Assembly: GCA_014529385.2 (NCBI GenBank)
Contig: CM043944.1
Span: 179,110,740-179,174,739, forward strand
Direction: 5' to 3'
From: Adiantum capillus-veneris
Taxonomy: Eukaryota; Streptophyta; Polypodiopsida; Polypodiales; Pteridaceae
DNA length: 64,000 bases
The notes beneath the pieces are model-generated. The model did not search any database. It was given only the letters and a program-made list of their open reading frames with translations, and was not told the DNA's origin. The position numbers were made by a program, and so were the translations under genes. Below, piece by piece: positions 35,353 through 47,845 of the stretch (the first letter of the stretch is position 1; every line of letters starts with the position of its first letter).

Positions 35353-36944
35353 GAATCTCTCTCTATCTATTGTTGAAAGGAAGCCCTTTCAACAACGTTT
35401 CCATAAAGATTCCATTAAAGATTTCTCAAAGATGTAAAGATTCCACATGAAGATGAAGATGGATGCTGCAACATGAAGATACGAGTTCATGGACGGCATC
35501 GAGTATCCCGTTATTATTATTTTGAGCCATTACGGCCACTTCTCTAATGTTTACGGGAACCTCATATTATAAATCGGCACTTGTATTTTGGCCATAGATG
35601 CTTGTATAATGAGTAAAGCCAACTCAGTTTCTTGTAATTAAGCTTTGTAGAAGCCTAAGGACAATTCAGGTCATTTGGCCGGACATTAGGTTTGAAGGCT
35701 TTGTATATAAGCTAAAACCTAAGTCTTTGTAAAAAACAAATTACGTTATCTCAATTAATATACAGTCGTGGGTTCTGCAGCACATGGTAGTGAGCTTCAC
35801 GCACACACACCGTCGCACACACTAATCACATTGCAAATATGAGAGTAGGAGCGTGTTAGCATCGAGGAGCTCTCCGCGTCAACGCAAGCAATGCAAGCCG
35901 AGGACCACATCGCGAGCCCACCTGCTACGAGCTATATTTGGTCGTAAGTACCTCAAACGACATCCGTTCTGAATGATCAAGTAGTCATTAGAATCAGGGC
36001 GAGAAGCTCTTCGTGTTGATGTTTTTGTAGAAATTGTTGTTTTGAGTCTATCGCGATAGTGATTAGAGGTCTTACAGTTATGATTTTCAGGGTTTAGGTG
36101 TTTGGCCATATAGGATATGTCCTTGTGAATCTTGCCCTCCGATTTCGAGTCATTCCGATATGATTTGAGATTGTTTCGAGCTTGTAGTGTTTTGTAGGAT
36201 GCGTTGTCTGTTTCTTTGCTTTATGGTAGTGTTGTGGTAGGATTAGTGACTGTAGAGTGTTGTTCGTGTCTAGCTCAGGGTTGACAACCCAGAGATTGCC
36301 TCCATGCCCTAGTCGGGTCAGCTACGTCCTCGGTTGACAGTTTGTTGGTCTGTGTTCTCGCTGTGCTCCATCGTCCATCGCGGCGTACCCGCTAACATTG
36401 GTGCCGTTGCCGAGGAAGAAGCACCTAAACTAGCGTAGACCGCATCACTCGTGTTTGATAGTATAGTGTTCCTCTAGAGTTTTCTAGAGTGTTGTCACCC
36501 TTTGCCTTCTTAGTGGGAAGTCAGAGAGCGGATCTCTTGACTGAGGGATAGCCAGGGAGCCTGCGTCTCGCCGAGGTGGTCCACCATGAGGTTGAGGTAT
36601 GGTTATATCATTTTGTTGTGTGTTTAGATTAGGTTCTATGGTTCGTGTATTTGGTTGTGACTTATGGTTGTGAAGAACTTGAAAGAAAAAAAAATGCAAA
36701 GAAAAACACAAAAGGTAAGCAGGAGGCTGTTTGCTTGCCAGAAAGCAAAAACAACCATTCAACCATCCAAAGTAGGACTTTAGGTAGTGTAGGACATCTG
36801 ATGTTGATCTAGAGCAATTTTGACATGAAAATGTGCTTGAAAACACAAAAGGCGGAATTGTGCTGATTATGGTAAAAGTGCTCTAAAATGGTCGTTTGAA
36901 AGCCGATTTGAGTGCTTGTTTTTGCATTGGAGACCTTAAGGTGG
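35353..36944 (+). mobile_element. Element A2: LTR, PBS and start of leader
   Basis: It is nearly identical to 1-1,636, with small indels. The LTR inverted repeat TGTTGAAAGG-AAGC-CCTTTCAACA starts at 35,371, the LTR ends CTAACA at 36,397, and the PBS TGGTGCCGTTGCCGAGGA is at 36,399-36,416. Homology ends at ccttaaggtgg (36,944). The palindrome array of A1 lies beyond that point and is absent. Homology includes the 18 bp before the inverted repeat. Confidence 0.85.
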
Positions 36945-38963
36945 TGAGAAGTGTTGGAGATCACATCCAAGTGTGCGAACATCGTAGTTCATTGACTGCC
37001 TGTTAAGTCGGAGAAGAAGGGTGAAATGTTTTCTTAAAATATCAAGGGAAAGCTGATGGCGGGGATGCAGGACGATGCGTCAGAATCAATGCCGCACACC
37101 AGGTCGATGAATATGGAGATGGAGGAGCTGTTTAAGTCGTGGCAACAGGAAGATCACATCAAGGTCGAGAGTGATGAAGCTGAGTCTATGAGTGATCAGG
37201 GGAGTATGGAGATGGTGGTGGTACGTTTGACCCAAATGAGGTGAAAACCCAGGTATGGCTCAAGCGCATAGGCCTTTATGAGTTTGCATGTCTACCTTGG
37301 AACGCATGAGCAGAGAACGAGTTCGCTCAGCAGCAGTGGAACATGATTAAGGAGAGTGATGGAGTGATTACAAGGGATGTGCGCTTGACACCAAGGTTGG
37401 TGTCCAAGGTTTTTAAAGTTCCATATTTGCATGTGCTGGCTAAGGGGAGGAAGGTGACTAGCTCCAAGATGAAGGGGGATTTTTGGAAATCCGGTTGGGA
37501 AGAAGGCATTCTATATGGTACGGAATGTGGGTGGAATCAGAAGAGGCTCAAATTAGTTTTGATATTGGAGAAGGGTGCATTCTATAGAGAGAAGACTATT
37601 TACATGTCTAAGGAGGCTTTGCCCATTGTTTCAGGCTGAGAGAGGCATTACGGTTGATTGGGAAACAGTGTTTGTATGATCGGATGCAGCTTACAGACAA
37701 GAGAGATTGGCGTCGAACACCGGCAGTGGCCGAATGGCGCCTTATTTGGCCACAATCTCTGGGCATGTTCTGAAGATTTCGTCATTAGCAACTGTTTGAA
37801 GACATTGGTTACAGATGTGTTGAAGGAAGAGGAACATTATGTGGAATGAAGCGGAGGAAGTTGTTGTTGGGGTCTCCAATAGTTGAAAAAAGCAAATCAC
37901 CTTTTAAAGTTTCTTGGAAGGTTTTGAGGAGTCTGAATCAAAGTTGAACATTTTCACCATGGAATCAAAGTTTAAGAAGTCGGAGTCTAAAGGTAAGAAG
38001 GTCACACTGTTTATGAAAGGAATGGGTGGATCTGCATAGAAGAGTGTTCCGGAGAGTTTGAAGGTAAGGCAGGTAGCAGTGCCAGTTATGAGGCCAGGGG
38101 GATTTTCTCTCTGGAGGAGGCTGCTAACTGTTTCATTGATTTGAATGGGTTCCTGCAGAATCAGGATGCGGCGCTTTAGGTGATGGAAAGTGAGAAGATG
38201 GAACATAAGTGTAGTGCTACCCCAGAATGGGAAATGCAGACAGGATGCAATTATTTCAAGAGAGGGCAGATAAGGAAAGATTGCAGGAGGAGGTTAAGAG
38301 GATTACAGATGAGGCTATGGCAAGGATGCTGAAGTTTTGAGTGTAGCTGAGGATTTCACTCGATGGTCAGATGACTGAAGACTGCAGTGGATGAGAAATT
38401 TAAAGAATTGGGGGACAAGGTGGCTGATTTGACCACTCAAAATATTTTTTTGATTAATAGACTAACTCCATTGGTGGATATGGAAGGCGGCATTGCAAAA
38501 CCAGGGAATGACAGGCATTTTAGTAGCTGATTCGGATGCGGAGTTCTTGAAGCAGTTAGTGCTGGAATATGCACAGAAGATGTGGAATAAATCAACTAGG
38601 CTTTGGAGGGAGCATATGGAAGTGTCAATGGACCGCTTCAAGAATTGGTTTCAGCTAGCTGGAAAGGAGAGCATTAGGAGGGAGAATGAGGCATTGAAGA
38701 TGGAGAATGAGAGGCTGGTTGCAGAGATGGAGGAGTTGAAGAACAAAAGCAAGGGAATTGAAGTAAGTGTAGGGGGTCTGAGTAAGTGGACGGCAGAGCT
38801 GAGTAGTGGCGTTTTGGAACTAGATCAAAATTTGGTAGGTGGAGTGGAATCGGAAGTGGAAAATCAATGGAAGCAGAGGTGGAAAAGCAAGCGGACTGAT
38901 TTTGTGATAGAAATGGCTTTGGAGATAGATGCAGAAGGTGTTGCTGGGGAGCAGAATACTTGA
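36945..38963 (+). pseudogene. Unknown coiled-coil ORFs of element F, part 2
   Basis: Three open stretches in two frames: 37,056-37,244 (methionine- and glutamate-rich), 37,343-37,639 (DVRLTPRLVSKVFKVPYLHV, reminiscent of N-terminal domains often annotated as putative plant transposon protein) and 38,493-38,963. The last has heptad-like ESIRRENEALKMENERLVAE and MEELKNKSKG, a likely coiled coil. Stops and frameshifts lie between them. No catalytic motif is seen. Confidence 0.45.
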
Positions 38964-41900
38964 TCAAGGGATTGTGGGTCTAGGTCAGCCTATGGCTCTA
39001 GCCACCGGCTGTGCCAGGTGTTAAGCCGAGGGAATTTTGGATGTTTTACCTTAGTGGAATTCAGAATATTAACTTTTTACTTTTGGGATTCTAAGTGGTG
39101 TTCTTGGGAAAGGGCGTTGCCCATTGGTATTCTCCAACTATGTAATTGTCAATCAGTGTCTTTTGGGGAATATGAAGGCGGAAGTTATGGCGGAACTAGT
39201 CTGTTCCTGTGTTCTGTTCTAGTTCCATTCTGATTCCTATGTTTGTCTATTCTGAATGTCTTTGCCTATAACAGCAATTGCCAGTCAAAAGGCTTGGGAG
39301 GTTCACTATGTGTAAAACTACAATATCACGTGCGTTCAAGACATGTTTGTAAAACTCCTTATCTGTGAATTTTGTTAAGAATATAGTGTACCCTTTTCTT
39401 TAAAATCTGTAAGGTTTTTCCAAATTTGAAAAAATAATGCCCTTATGTATATATATTTATGTAAGTTTCAAGACAAATTATTTATGAAGTTAAAAGTTTT
39501 CCATCTGAACTTTAAATACCATTTCAGTTGAACTCACGTGATAGGGTTAATCCTTTTATTTAGGTGACCTACTGGGTCAAAAAAGGCCTCTTAAGCCCAC
39601 AAAAGATTCATTTTTCACAGAAGTTACATTTTTTATTGAACCAGGCTTGAATCAATTGTCGCCTAGTGCTCAAGGGCCCATGGTCACCTAGTAAGGTCCA
39701 CTAAAACCCCGTTTTCATCTTCAAATCATCTGCCTCTTGCCATTTTAAGATCTCCAAGGTGTCATTTGAGGCCACGAAAAAGGCCAAAAAGCATCTGCCA
39801 CTTTCCTCTCGGCATTACCTTCGACTTCGTCCTGCCGCATCTAGCTGACTGAGTATCCAGTGATGCACTGCCGATTTGTGCTAGCTCCACATGATGCATA
39901 CTACCACCAAGAACCTTGGCGATGCCAAAATGATGCCAGATGGTGCCTTTCCATGCGGTCAAGTGGCCTCAGACTTGACCCCCTCAAAATCTTCAATGAT
40001 CATAACTTGCTATTCCGAGCTCGATTCACAATCCGAGATGACATCCATGCTTCGTAACTCGAGCTTGCAACATCCACCATTGATAAATGCGCGAGCTACC
40101 TGTCGACAGCTGTTCATGGGGATCTGCTACACACTCCAGCTTTAAACTTCAGTATCTTGCTCCGAGCTTCGTTTGACGAGCCGTCTCGATCGGCTTCTAA
40201 AGCACATTGAGCACTACATTTTAGGACACTGATTTGGCATTTTGAACACTTGATTTGTCATCCCATTAGGACCATATCACTTTTGGCCTAAAAGCAGCTT
40301 TAAGCATACATTCCCGCTACCCTTTGGTTGCCTAGGACCTTGGCACCTACCCTAGCCTTCTGCACTGCACTTGCCTGCTGCCTCTGCCTAGCATAGACCA
40401 CCTTCTAGCTTCGACCAACTTTGGTTGCACCAATGTGTTTCCGCAAAGATTCTTCTTGATCTTTAATTCCCCTGCATGTGGATGCTGTGGGGCACCTCTT
40501 GTGGCTTTGATGAATCATTTGAACTCACAGATACCCTTTTTGGAAATTTGTTGCTCAAATAGCATCTTTTTTGGAGATATGGTTGGAGACATGCTCATTT
40601 AACTCCATTACTCCCTAGTAAGCGAAAATACCCTCACTCCTCTGTTTCACATACACACACTATGCAATCAAGGTTAAGTGAGGGGCCAAAGAAACCCTCA
40701 CCTCTTTTTATAGTAGAACCATATAGGTTGAGCTATTTTGTATTGCACTGAGTAGAGAATCCCACCCGATCTGCACACTCAGCAGGTCCAAGCTTCAAGG
40801 CACATAATTACCCGATGCATCCATCATGGTTATGTCAAAATAGACAATGTGGAAGCGTAAAGACCAAGGAGAGAGAGAGAGAGAGAGTCTCTTGAATTAA
40901 TCAACCTTGGCAATGAATAACTGAATGTGTATACAATGGAGGCAAGGGGTTTCTTTATATAGAAACCCTAATAAATTTCCCTACCCAAGACTTTAACAAA
41001 TAAGTAAAATAAATACCTAAAAGCCAAACTAAATAATGGGATCACATTGAACAGCTCACTTGGGATGCCAAGAATTTAACACCCTCTCTGCAACTCATAG
41101 TGGACATCAATAGTGAAACCAAGTCAATGAAAGCTACCATGGACACCCCAGAAAGTGGCCACCAACTGGATACACCTCGGTGTTGCTCTCCTTAAATTTG
41201 TACTTGAAAGTAATGCCATCTTGAGCATTGGTTGCCTTTGTAGAAACTTTGAACTATAGAGCACACTACGTCCAACAATCCCCATTTGTGAACTTTGAAC
41301 ATATCACGTCCAAAATATAAAACTCTAAGATAATGATCTGATGGAACACATTCTGTCCATAATCTGACCAACAACAATGAATTGGCTAGCCCATCCATAG
41401 TGTTTTAGATGTATGATTGGTTCCCTGCTAGATGCATGTACATTGAATTTTGACCTACGGGTCCAAACACCAATAACTTGAACTTCAACACAAGGGTACA
41501 AATTAATTATAGGGAGCATGGACTGCCCCTCTTCGCCACTCACAAGCCTCTCACTGGTTGAAGCTAGTGGTGATACCTATCATTTGACTAGAAATATAAC
41601 GTGGAGGCCACTGTGGCCACCACCACGAGTGCCATGTCGATCTCCTCTGTCAAATCTTTATTACCATAATCTTTGTGCAGCTTGCCTTTGTCCTTGTCTA
41701 TCTATGAGTTCCTACTTTTGCCTTTGGCTTCAAACTCTCAAGACAAACAAAGCATCCAATCGCAATCATGACTATGATTGTACCTCATGGGTACCGAGCA
41801 GCTAACTAAGTATTGGTATTTCCATCCTTGTATAGATGACCTTTACTGATGTCCTCTATTTAAATCCTCAATTTTATTATGACTTCACAAACTCAAGACA

Positions 41901-43102
41901 AACAATTTTTCGGGTTCCTTGAGAAGTCTACCGATGCATTAGGAAGAGGTTGGGGTGTAGGAGGGCCTCTTTATTTTCCATAAGCTTATGGAGGTGATTA
42001 TTATTTTGACAATTAGGTGTACACCATGTGTGCAAGAATGGTGGGTGTGTAAGAGATGTGTAAGAGTGGTCAAAGGATGAACTTTTCCCAAAAAAAAGGA
42101 GGTGGATAATTTTATGATTTTCAGCCTTTTTTAACTCCCACAAATGATCTCCGATTTGAGCGGAGATCATAATCTCGAATCTACACGTTGAGCTCTTTCC
42201 ATCAATATGTTGCATGATGTGGTTTTACCTGCTAGATTAGAAATTCCATTTTCGGGGAAAATTTTGAATTTGAATAAACTACTTGTTTAGCCTGTTTGAA
42301 TTGAAAAGTTGTCCTTTGATTACTTTTAAAACTAAAGGTTTGACTTCCTTAAACTGCCAAAGAAAGAGGCCTTCCTAGATCCCATTCTCTTCCTACTGGC
42401 ATAAGCCGCTAAATGGATGGTTGACGATCCGTTATCCATAGCTTTGGGTTGTCTTTGATAGATGTCATCGCGGGCGCTCAAGCAAGGGGAGGCCATTTTG
42501 AAGTTGCAAGATCTCAAAATTGGTACTCCTCGCACTCCAAGGGCCATACAAGTCCACCAAGCCGCATCGAACTTCCTATAAGAAATTCCACCCCACTGGT
42601 AATCCCAATCCGCTCCACTCTTGAGCTCCAATCTCCTTGTTCCTTTTTGAGCCACTCCACAACTCTTCAACTCCCAAGTGGCTCCACAATTTTCCACTTT
42701 ACCTTGCAAACTTGCCATAGCTCCACAATAACCCAAGTGACAGCCACACCAAGACACCCTCCGGTTGTTGCACTTCAAAACGCCACGGGGGAGGGACTCT
42801 ATCGTTGTCATTGGAGCACATAGGCTAGCATTTTAAAATGCTAGCCCAAAATAGTGACGCACCGATAGGTAGGGAGGGGAAGTTGTTACTGGCGTCTCAA
42901 AAATGCACATGGGGGAGGCGCTTTGGCATGGGGTGGTGAATGCCTGGGGCGTCTTAAAAAGAAAACGGGAGGGAGTGCTGCCAAGGGATGTTGGGGAGGT
43001 TGTTTGTTGCCTTTGCTAGCATCTTAAAATGCTGCAACAGCAAGCAAGTCCGAAACATGCTCAAAACTTTCAAATGCCAATGAAGGAGCCAAAAACGCCC
43101 AG
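38964..43102. other. No recognised gene in 4.1 kb
   Basis: Only short frames without domains. Landmarks: a TATA-like tttatatagaaacc near 40,955 following (GA)8 at 40,870-40,887, which may mark a decayed LTR; and a 24-bp perfect palindrome at 42,823-42,846, repeated in part near 43,013. The two 120-160 codon ORFs at 42.3-42.8 kb overlap on opposite strands and neither shows a domain. Confidence 0.5.
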
Positions 43103-44003
43103 TGTGGGACGGGTGTCTAACCTCACTCGTATCTTATTGCAGACATAGCGAGAACCACGAATAAATTATCAATCCATGGGATGAAGCTGACTCGACTAGT
43201 GCATAGAGGCTACAAGAGGCTGTCAATTTCTTAGAAAACAACAAATAACTGGCATCTAACGCAAGCTACACTCAAATGACTGAAATCAGCAAAAGCTAAT
43301 CGCTCATCGGCAAAAAAATCACATCCGTTACAGCATCAAATGGCATCCAAAGATAATGAAGCTTTTACGATATGTTTATTAGACCTAAGCACACATGCTT
43401 ATGGTCTCAAATCCCACTTTAGGTCAAGTACAAAAATCGTGATTATTAACAGCAGTGGATTTTTGATCTGGTTGTTTTCGACCCAAAATGCATCTAAATG
43501 CTTAGCAATGATACCCCAATAGCCCGCCTATACTTAGTTTTTTATTTTGAAGCTTAAATTCCTACTTATGATGAGATTAGGCCGCGGGTTGACGACGCTG
43601 AAAGCTACAAAATACTGTGAAATACTTACGTCAATGCGTAGAGCTCTTACATGCGGTTGCTACGCAATAGACACGACTGCAATGTGACAAAAGGGGGAGG
43701 GAGTAGGAAGTTCAAGAAGGAGAGAAGGGAGCGTCATTAGCTCACGTTGTGTATTTCATTATCCAAAACTTACAAAAATTGGTTTTTTATACATTAGCCA
43801 AGGTTTTTGGTGGTCAAAACTAATAATCTGGGAGCTCTAACTAAAGACGGGTTGATACAATCTGGAAGCTTGTAGCCCCGACTCATCAATTACAATATTT
43901 ATATGGAAGATAGGAGTTACAATATTCCTGATTCATCAAAATAATATATGTTTTTATAATGAGACCTCTGAAAAATGGTATCCGTGTTAGCTTACTGCTA
44001 ACA
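43103..44003 (-). repeat. 3' LTR of element D
   Basis: On the minus strand it begins TGTTAGCAGTAAGCTAACA, a perfect inverted repeat, at 44,003, and ends GTCCCACA at 43,103. It aligns along its full length with 49,960-50,860. A half palindrome (atcgtgattattaac) lies at about 43,436-43,450. Confidence 0.9.
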
Positions 44004-44675
44004 TTTCCCCCCTCCTTGCATGTGTCGTCCCTTGACACAGCTTTATGCTTATGGCTGAAGTAATCTTTGGGTTGACGGCTGGTAAGAGGATCTTTAAGTG
44101 CATGTAAAGATTTTTCATATCTGATCTTTCTTTCTTTGTCTGGAACCTGCAAAAATTGCATGGTGACCCTGTTTTTTAGCTCAATGACTGAGTAGCCTAC
44201 GAATCTGGAGGTTAGGTTGCTAATCACTGGCCCAAATATCTTTGTTCGCCAAGTAAAGAACCCTGTATAGAACGCTTCCTCAAACGCCAACATATTGTTA
44301 GATGGCAAGAACATGCATCGGGCGTAGAAGCCATAAAGGACTTCTTTGGAAGGTTGGCTGCTTAGGTTGTAGCAAAGACCCTTATTGCCCTCAAGGAATG
44401 ACATGCATGGTGCTCTTGCTTGCTCTGGCTTGTGAAAAGCTTCAATGCATGTGAGCAACATTCGGCGAAATTATGTCGTAGCCATTCTCATTGCTAAATT
44501 GAGTAGACATAGACGTATTCACACGTACATCCATTGTCGCTAAAATTTGAGTCCACCCGAATGGCTCAAACAAATGCTCTGGAAAGGGCTCATGTACATA
44601 GGCTTCGTCTGTGCAGTCCCTTTCTAGGATACATTCTTCTCGTCTCAAGCTTCCATTTTTTGAAGCTCCACACAT
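43886..44675 (-). pseudogene. Unknown ORF between protease and PPT of element D
   Basis: Two overlapping frames, 44,675-44,442 and 44,461-43,886, probably one product with a one-base shift. Readable parts are YVHEPFPEHLFEPFGWTQIL, APCMSFLEGNKGLCYNL, MFLPSNNMLAFEEAFYTGFF and FVGYSVIELKNRVTMQFLQV. The end (DDTCKEGGN) runs into the PPT. It lacks RT, RNase H or integrase motifs and I recognise no family. The second frame is open for 191 codons, the last 40 in the LTR, which is long for such decayed DNA. Confidence 0.5.
44004..44015 (-). other. Polypurine tract of element D
   Basis: On the minus strand GGAGGGGGGAAA lies directly before the 3' LTR. It primes plus-strand DNA synthesis and confirms the orientation. 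Confidence 0.85.
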
Positions 44676-44689
44676 CCAAATAGGGTGTC

Positions 44690-45110
44690 TTTGTTTAACT
44701 AGGATAGAATTTTAGCTTCAGCCGAAGAGACTGAATCAAACTCTTGGATGGGTGTTTTCAAGACTTCTCTATAAGTGTGATCTTTTAGATTGACTTTTAT
44801 TATAGATCCCACTTGCTTCAAGTACATATAATTGTTTCCCCAATCTTGGATAAGTTGTACCTATCGCATGAAAGGTCTTTTCAATATAATTTCATAGTTG
44901 ATTTTTTTTCCAAAGTCTATTATGGCAAAAGTGTGTTGATATTCAATTCCATAGGAATTGACTATCACCTTTCAAGCAGCCCTAACGGTCTCTCAATGTG
45001 TCCGTCAGCCAACTGCAATTCATTAGAGATTTTGTCTAATGGCTGGTTGTCCCAGGATTCCATACTGCTTTAGTGGCTTTGGCTATTGCCAGTCCACTAT
45101 CAGTATCCCA
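44690..45110 (-). pseudogene. Protease remnant of element D
   Basis: Across two frames the minus strand reads KISNELQLADGHIERPLGLL, then VIVNSYGIEYQHTFAIIDFG, YEIILKRPFMR and QDWGNNYMYLKQ. This is the second half of a gypsy-type retropepsin (ADG, flap region, I-I-L-x-RPF). The active-site half upstream is not readable. A stop and a frameshift lie inside. Confidence 0.65.
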
Positions 45111-45240
45111 TGGTTTCTTTTTTTCAAGGGTTGGGTTCTGCCACCTCTTGGATTTTTTCATTAGTGTCTCTTACCACAATTTCTTCAGGTTTTTGATATT
45201 CAAGGTAGGGTTTTGTTTTTAGCATTCTTGCGTGTTCTTA

Positions 45241-45759
45241 TCAAATTTGGTAAAGCTTCAGTTTAGTTGCTTCCATGTCTGGAAGAAGGATAGTTTTTCC
45301 TTTGTTGTCCATGTTTTGGCATGCTTTAAGTCCTGCTTGGTAGGCTTTCAAGGCCGCATTAATAGACTCAAAAATTCTATCAACCAGAATGGATCCTCCA
45401 TATTTCACAGTTGGTTCCTTGAATTCACTTGCAGTTTCTTTTAACTTTTCTTGGAATAGCTTTTTTGTTTTCTCCTTGATTTCTACCCGTTGTTTTTGTT
45501 TTCTCATCTCATATCCTTTGCTTCTACTCCTTTTGATTCTTTGAGAGGGAAGTTTCATATTTTCCGAATCATCAGAGGAGTTGTGTTTCTTTTTCTTGGC
45601 ATGTGCTCTAGTGATTACCTTGATTGGAACAATCAATTCACTCTCTGATGAGCTACTAGGTATCACTTGGATGACGTTTACTACGGTTTTACCCTTGTTC
45701 AAAAGATTTTTAGGACAATATTTCAAAAAGTGTCCTCCCTTTTGCAACATTGTATGCAA
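45241..45759 (-). pseudogene. Second zinc knuckle and basic coiled region of element D gag-pol
   Basis: The frame opens with GGHFLKYCPKNL, the second half of a CCHC knuckle whose first half (YCIQC) ends the preceding frame. A serine-acidic stretch, a strongly basic region (HAKKKKHNS; SQRIKRSRSKGYEMRKQKQR) and a helical end (ESINAALKAYQAGLKA) follow. The break falls at caatgttgcaaaagggagga near 45,735; a two-base change would restore the knuckle spacing. Confidence 0.65.
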
Positions 45760-47845
45760 TAGGCTTCAACTGGTTTGAGCTTCTTGTGAGGCTCTGGACA
45801 TTCATTTTTCCAATGATCATCAGCACCACACTTATGACAATTTCCTGTTCTTGGCTTCATCATGGGTCGTACCATGGGAGATCTGACAACTTGATTAGCT
45901 ACATAATACATCGGTGCGAGCTCTAATGGAGCATAAGTCACGGTTTCTTCCATTGGTGGTGGATGTGAATTATACCAATCTCCTTCTACCATTACTATAG
46001 ATGGACTAGGCTCCGCATAGGGTGTAACAGGCACTAATGCTTGTTCATCTATAACTCCTTCAGAGTGCATGTACTTTACAGGCACTGCATTATGTCTTGG
46101 ATGCGGCGGTTGTTGTCCGACCACAGGTTGAGGTCTTTCCATACCCATCGGTGGTCTTTGAGCTGGTGCCATGTTAGGTTGGTATTTGTACATGGGTTGT
46201 CCTTGTGGCCTCATGGGCATGTACTGAACATTCCCATCATACTTTGGTCTAAAGTAGCACTCGTGGGTCTCATGGTTGGTCCATTTATCCTTAATTGCAC
46301 ACCATTTTTGTGGCCTAATTGGTTGTCCCTGTGGAGGTATCCCTTGTCTTGGTCCCCTCATAGGTGCTTTTTGCATGTTGTTCATCATGTCGTTCATCCT
46401 TTTAAGCATATCTTCTATGGCTGAGAGTGGTGTTGCAGTAGTCGTTCCCACTTGTGCTGGTTTAGTGGATGTTGTTTGCTCACTTTGGTTATCCTTAGGG
46501 ACACCTTCTTCGTTAAAAATTTTGCAATTGTCTCCTAAGTCAATAGCATCTGATACACACGCTCCTAGGGTTGTATGATTTTCATTGTAGAGTATAGCAT
46601 GAAGTTCTTTGTTTAGCAGTCCCTCGAAAAACAAAGATACAAGTCATTCTTCTATAGGTATCTCCAGCTCTGGGCATCTTGCAATGTATTGTTTGATTCA
46701 AGTTGCACAATCCCTAACAGTCTCACCATGTTTTTGTTTAAAGCTGTAGATTTGAGCTACCGTATTATGTTTGATCCCTGTTTTGGAACAAGCAGCTACA
46801 AATCCTTGAGCTAATGTGTTCAAGTCCATGATTGACCTTGGTGGAGTTTTTTGGAACCATGTCAATGCTTTGCCTTCTAATGTCATTCCAAACCCCTCGA
46901 ATTGAGTATGAAAATCGAATATACGTTCTGCTCTTAGCACTTGCTTAAAGCTTTCTAAGTGGTCGTATGGATCCCCTGTATTTTCTGACCCATTTTTGAA
47001 AATTAGCTAGTCTGACGCGTCTGTTTGATTCAGCTCCAGGTCTTCTAGCAGTTGGTCTTGTTCCAAGTCCTTCAAACGAGTCTTTTGGAAATAGTGACTC
47101 ATGTAGCCCGGGACTAGCCTTAGTGTCACCCGATTTTCTACGTGATAAGGTGGTTTTGGTTTCTTTACATTACTCTCAGATGATCTCTCACGGTGTTCAT
47201 CTCTTGGAATTGTTTCTGGTCCTTGTCCCAATATCCAATCCCGTATGGAATACCCTTGGTATTTGGTTTGTTCTACCTCCTCAGGAGTCATCATAACAAA
47301 GTTGTTGTTATAGCAATCCCTAAACAAGTAAGTTGGTAGGTCTACTGGTCCCTTATCTTTGTTCTTGAATATATACATGATCTTCATGGCCGTTAGTTGT
47401 TCTGTTTGGCATGCGAATTCCATAAAAGATCCTTTATGTTTCTATCTTCCCAACAATAGACCCCAATCCTAGGATTATCTGTACTAAGCCGTTTCAAAGG
47501 CTTCAAGTCTACTTGATCGTATGCCTCAAATTCTAAAGTTGGTGGTCCTTCTTTTGCTGACATATCTGGGATTATGGTGTTTACTGCTAACCCCCATTTG
47601 TCTACCACATCAGGGTTTTCAACTTGTACATATTGAGTTCCGTTTCTGTCCATGTACATTTTTCCTTTTTTGTTTGCCCTAATCTCTAATTCGAACTCAA
47701 TACCATGGTCATCAATGCGAATAGCATACTCCTTGTTAGGGTCCAAGTAAACATGTGCTCCATGACGGTTAGTCTTGTAAAAAGAGAGTATATGCTTATA
47801 GCACATTGTCGTTCCGGTTTCCAAGTGCGTTGAGTAAGAAGACAT
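45723..47845 (-). pseudogene. Gag of element D with zinc knuckle
   Basis: It starts with ATG at 47,845. The first 150 codons form the N-terminal domain shared with element A. A frame change near 47,400 is followed by one frame to 45,723 with stops at 47,007, 46,698 and about 46,645. The gag domain reads GDPYDHLESFKQVLRAER, FHTQFEGFGMTLEGKALTWF, SKTGIKHNTVAQIYSFKQKH. A proline-, methionine- and glutamine-rich linker follows, with WCAIKDKWTNHETHECYFR, a possible zinc motif, and CHKCGADDHWKNEC, a CX2CX4HX4C knuckle. The protein would coat and package the element RNA. Confidence 0.85.

Larger units (their letters stand above)
33555..39240 (+). mobile_element. Element F: retrotransposon-like pseudo-ORFs, split by a second element A copy
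   Basis: After the PBS-like TGGTGCCCCCAGTGAGGA at 33,555-33,572 a gag domain starts at 33,590, followed by long degenerate plus-strand frames to about 38,963. The run is interrupted by the element A 5' end at 35,353-36,944. No RT or integrase is seen. The right boundary is uncertain. Confidence 0.55.

Noticed and set aside
42332-42823. Overlapping 159- and 124-codon ORFs on opposite strands
   Set aside because: Neither shows a domain, and opposite-strand overlap in repeat DNA is common. Kept only as unexplained sequence.
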